Shown here piece by piece: positions 61,621 to 64,000 of a DNA stretch of 64,000 nucleotides (its first letter is position 1; the number at the start of each line of letters is the position of its first letter). Location of the stretch: assembly GCF_964656455.1 (NCBI RefSeq), contig NC_135726.1:31711930-31775929 (forward strand), given 5' to 3'. A program made the translations under genes and the position numbers. The notes under the pieces were generated by a model. The model worked only from the letters and a program-made list of their open reading frames with translations. It was not told the DNA's origin and made no database searches. Source of the DNA: Halichoerus grypus (lineage: Eukaryota > Chordata > Mammalia > Carnivora > Phocidae).

Positions 61621-61964
61621 ACAATGGAATGGATGATAGATTAACAGAAAAATGGGTATGTCTTGGGTACCCAGATGCTAAGAGCCCTTATTCTGTGTGT
61701 GGAAAATCTTAGATGTTAGAAACATCCTCCCTGTGCTAATTAATGCTCCACAGTAGAACCAGTCCAGGATCAGGATCTGTCCACAGGTCAGAGTAAATGT
61801 CTACATATGTTTGGTAGACACTGATAGCTCTCACCGTTTTCTGTTCTAGTAAAAGCACCCATATTTCTCTTTGGGGAGCCACTCTCTCCCTTCCCAATCT
61901 GTCTGTGAGCCTTAGGTAGGGTTGTTCATCCACTTCCGGGGGAGGTTGGCCCCTGTCTTAGGCC

Positions 61965-62332
61965 TGGCCAATCTTCCATCTCCCTGAACACAGTGATTGG
62001 TTCAGGGAAGGACATGTGACTCAAGGTGGTCCAATAAGAACCAGCCCTGGGATTTGGTCTGGAACTAATGAGAAAGAGGCACTGTCTTTCCACCGGTTTT
62101 GCTGAGCTGGGAAGATGTTATTCTGGACCTTCTGGGCAGCCTCCATCAAAGCTGGAGAGCCTTTTTGTAAGTGAGTCAACACAATTGGGGGGGGAAAGCC
62201 GAGTGGTGAGGAGAAACTGATTCTTGATGATGTATATATTTTTTGGACTCCTGGATGCAGCCATTCCTGATGCAAAATACTCTGTACCTTGCAGTTAAGG
62301 GAGGCAGTAAATTCCCTGTAACTGGTTAACCC
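61965..62332 (+). repeat. LTR-like element, truncated
   Basis: CAGTGATTGGTTCAGGGAAGG, ACATGTGACTCAAGGTGGTCC, AATAAGAACCAGCCCTGGG, GAAAGAGGCACTGTCTTTCC, GACTCCTGGATGCAGCCATTCC and GGCAGTAAATTCCCTGTAAC follow an old ERVL/MaLR-type LTR pattern (poly(A) region GCCAATAAATTCCC). No internal coding part. Confidence 0.5.
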
Positions 62333-62334
62333 GG

Positions 62335-62700
62335 TATGGCTACCAGAGATTTGTAGGGCTTTTGCTGGGAAGCAATTACCCAGTCAGAGACTATTTCCCA
62401 GCCTTCTTTACAAGTGCTATGCAGTTGAGTTCTGGACGGTGAAATTAGAGGCAGAAGGGACGAACACCACTGCCACAAACACCTTCCGTGCCATCTTTCA
62501 CACTTTTTTCCATCCACTGGCTAAGTGTCAAAATACCCAGGATGCCTTGGAGAGCCATATATTGGAAATGACATTGGGCAGGGTCCCTGAATGACCATAT
62601 GGAGGAATGTGCTGCCTCCCCCAATGTCAACTGGACTGAGGTGAGTGAGAAGTAACCTTCCACTGTGTTAAGCCACCAAAATCCTTGGTCTTCTTTGTAA
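62335..62700 (+). repeat. LTR-like element
   Basis: GGAAGCAATTACCCAGTCAGAG, CTATTTCCCAGCCTTCTTTAC, ATGACATTGGGCAGGGTCC and GTAACCTTCCACTGTGTTAAGCC then ACCAAAATCC follow the end of an old LTR class (consensus TTCTATTGTGTTAAGCCACTG). Confidence 0.5.
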
Positions 62701-62734
62701 TAACCATTATCTTAATTCAACCACCCAGGGTTTC

Positions 62735-62905
62735 AATCCGAGTTCTCAGTCATAAACAATAGAAATCAACTCTGGCTAACTTTAGCTGAGAAGGAATCCA
62801 AGAAAGGGATGGTAGCTGTTCACAGACACTGAGAGCAAGAGAAGCAGGACCAGGAGCCACGATGCTCAGAACAATGTCCAAATTCAGAGTGTTCGGAACT
62901 GGAGC
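62735..62905 (+). repeat. Ancient repeat, head part
   Basis: GTTCTCAGTCATAAACAATAG, AAATCAACTCTGGCTAACTTT and AGCTGAGAAGGAATCCAAG match a common old repeat with GTTTTCAGTTGTAAGCAATAG. Right end not readable. Confidence 0.4.
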
Positions 62906-62907
62906 CT

Positions 62908-63568
62908 GAGCAGGGGGTGGGGAACTCCACTGGGTGCAAATACCTCATCCTGCCTGTTGACATTCCCAATGCTCATGGGCAGCTATAGGACCTTCTAGTG
63001 TGTGAGGCTATAGAACCTCCTGAGAAGGCTCATCCTGAGGAAGAAGTCTGGGTATGGCCAGCTTGACCAAGGAAGAAAACTGGGTTATGGGGTGTTATGG
63101 GAAGAATTGGGATTCTGGGTATGATGCGGGAACAGTTCGTTCTTGATATGGGTCAGCCTTGGGGACTACTGTCAGGGTCCTGGGATCTTGAGTGCTGAAA
63201 GTAAACACTGAAAAGGGTATTTCACTCAAAACTTCACCCAAGACACTGAGTCCACATCACTGTTTTGGGACTCCTATGGTGGGGGTAGCCTGAGATGGGG
63301 AGACCTCCCCCTGCTTTTCCATGAAGCTTCATACCACGAGACTCCAAACGCATTGGCGGTGGTGCCCAGAGCGGTGTTCCCATGCAGCGTTCTGGAGAAA
63401 ACTTGTTTGTGAGACACTAAGACTTCCTCTGAGAACTCTCCAAAATACGTGGATAGGGAAAGATTTACAGGAGCAGGGAAGGCCTGGGGTAGCAAGTGGG
63501 GACAAGAGACAATGGAAATTGACCTCTGAATGTCAGGTGAGCTTCAGTGCTACCCACAGGCTGAGTCA
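62908..63568. other. Unique sequence, nothing recognised
   Basis: No repeat or gene signal that I can support. Confidence 0.35.
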
Positions 63569-63569
63569 A

Positions 63570-63725
63570 GGGCAAAGGTGCTGAGTGCCTTCTGTTTGGT
63601 GCTCCAAATCTTCTCTCCACATTTCCCACCCTGCTCCAGGCCCCAGGGACTGAGAGTTATGAAATGGAGAACGAAGCTCTTGTCTCTTGGCTTCTGGTGG
63701 AGTTCAGCCAATGAGAGGCATTAGG
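63570..63725 (+). repeat. Ancient interspersed repeat (same family as 28.1 kb)
   Basis: CCCTGCTCCAGGCCCCAGGG, TCTCTTGGCTTCTGGTGGAG and CAGCCAATGAGAGGCATTAG correspond to the GCCAATGGGAGGCACTGG repeat at 28085-28700. Confidence 0.5.
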
Positions 63726-64000
63726 GGGTCTGCCAAACTGACACCCCTGCCGGGGAGTAGCCATGACTGTGAGCTCCACCACCTCCCCAACCCTCCAAGA
63801 TCACGGTTCCTGCCACATGGCCTTCTGCAAACAGCCGTCTGTCCCCATCCTGTGCTGCCATAGATCTAGAGAAGGTTCTGGCCACCGTCATTCCCAGCCC
63901 CATGTCAGATGGGAGTCCTACAACCTGCTCACACCTTTGTGAAGAGTCCCAGAATCAAACTGTCTTCGAGTTCCCCAGTTTGAGTGCGCCATCTTTCTCC
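63726..64000. other. Window end, no call
   Basis: No gene or repeat is recognised. ATAGATCTAGAGAAGGTTCTGG is simply unique sequence as far as can be read. Confidence 0.35.

Noticed and set aside
1..64000. CRISPR arrays, operons, prophage or bacterial-type systems
   Set aside because: No direct-repeat/spacer layout and no prokaryotic gene density; SINEs and LINEs show that this is mammalian nuclear DNA.

Overview
The window is mammalian nuclear DNA from a carnivoran. Thirteen tRNA-derived CAN-SINEs (head containing GGCGCCTGGGTGGCTCAG, CT-rich middle, A/AAAT tail, usually with target-site duplications) show the order. Their body (AACACAAGCAGG, GTGGGAGAGGGAGAAGCAGG) differs from the dog SINEC_Cf consensus as I remember it and fits arctoid carnivorans (bears, seals, mustelids) better. 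The species call is an inference.

I find no convincing protein-coding exon, tRNA, snRNA or microRNA gene. The longest open frames (about 150-270 codons) fall in repeats or in GC-rich unique sequence and have no recognisable domain. The one protein trace I can name is a decayed Tigger-type transposase N-terminus on the minus strand (55672-55893). The window therefore reads as an intergenic stretch or a very large intron.

Layout. 0-13 kb: an L1 3' end, MIR and L2 relics, one CAN-SINE at 2.86 kb, an LTR end at 9.6-9.9 kb and a long minus-strand L2 at 10.9-11.6 kb. 13-21 kb: a CAN-SINE with a perfect 16-bp duplication, TG-rich DNA, and three AT-rich unique blocks that look like conserved regulatory DNA (14.2-14.85, 17.8-18.05 and 20.4-20.95 kb). 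21-30 kb: MIR and L2 fragments, a MER5A-like element, a CAN-SINE with a duplicated head, a decayed CCAAT-bearing tandem array (26.05-26.33 kb) and a GGAT/TGCA tetranucleotide tract. 30-40 kb: several regulatory-looking blocks (30.35-30.6, 31.0-31.25, 33.65-33.9, 36.35-36.7 and 38.5-39.1 kb) and a 250-bp purine tract. 40-43.3 kb: a hot spot of five CAN-SINEs, three of which interrupt or abut an old L1. 43.3-50.7 kb: the best regulatory candidates (44.4-45.6 and 49.1-49.3 kb), and an L2 split by an L1 tail. 51-64 kb: MIR and L2 relics, two nested insertion complexes (54.6-55.07 and 55.4-56.7 kb), and L1, Tigger-like and LTR remnants to the end.

The clustering of AT-rich, repeat-free blocks with homeodomain, FOX, SOX, POU and GATA-like words resembles the regulatory landscape of a developmental transcription factor gene, but neither the gene nor the locus can be named from this sequence. 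I see no previously undescribed biological system. The notable items are the insertion stratigraphy, the CCAAT minisatellite and the putative enhancers.
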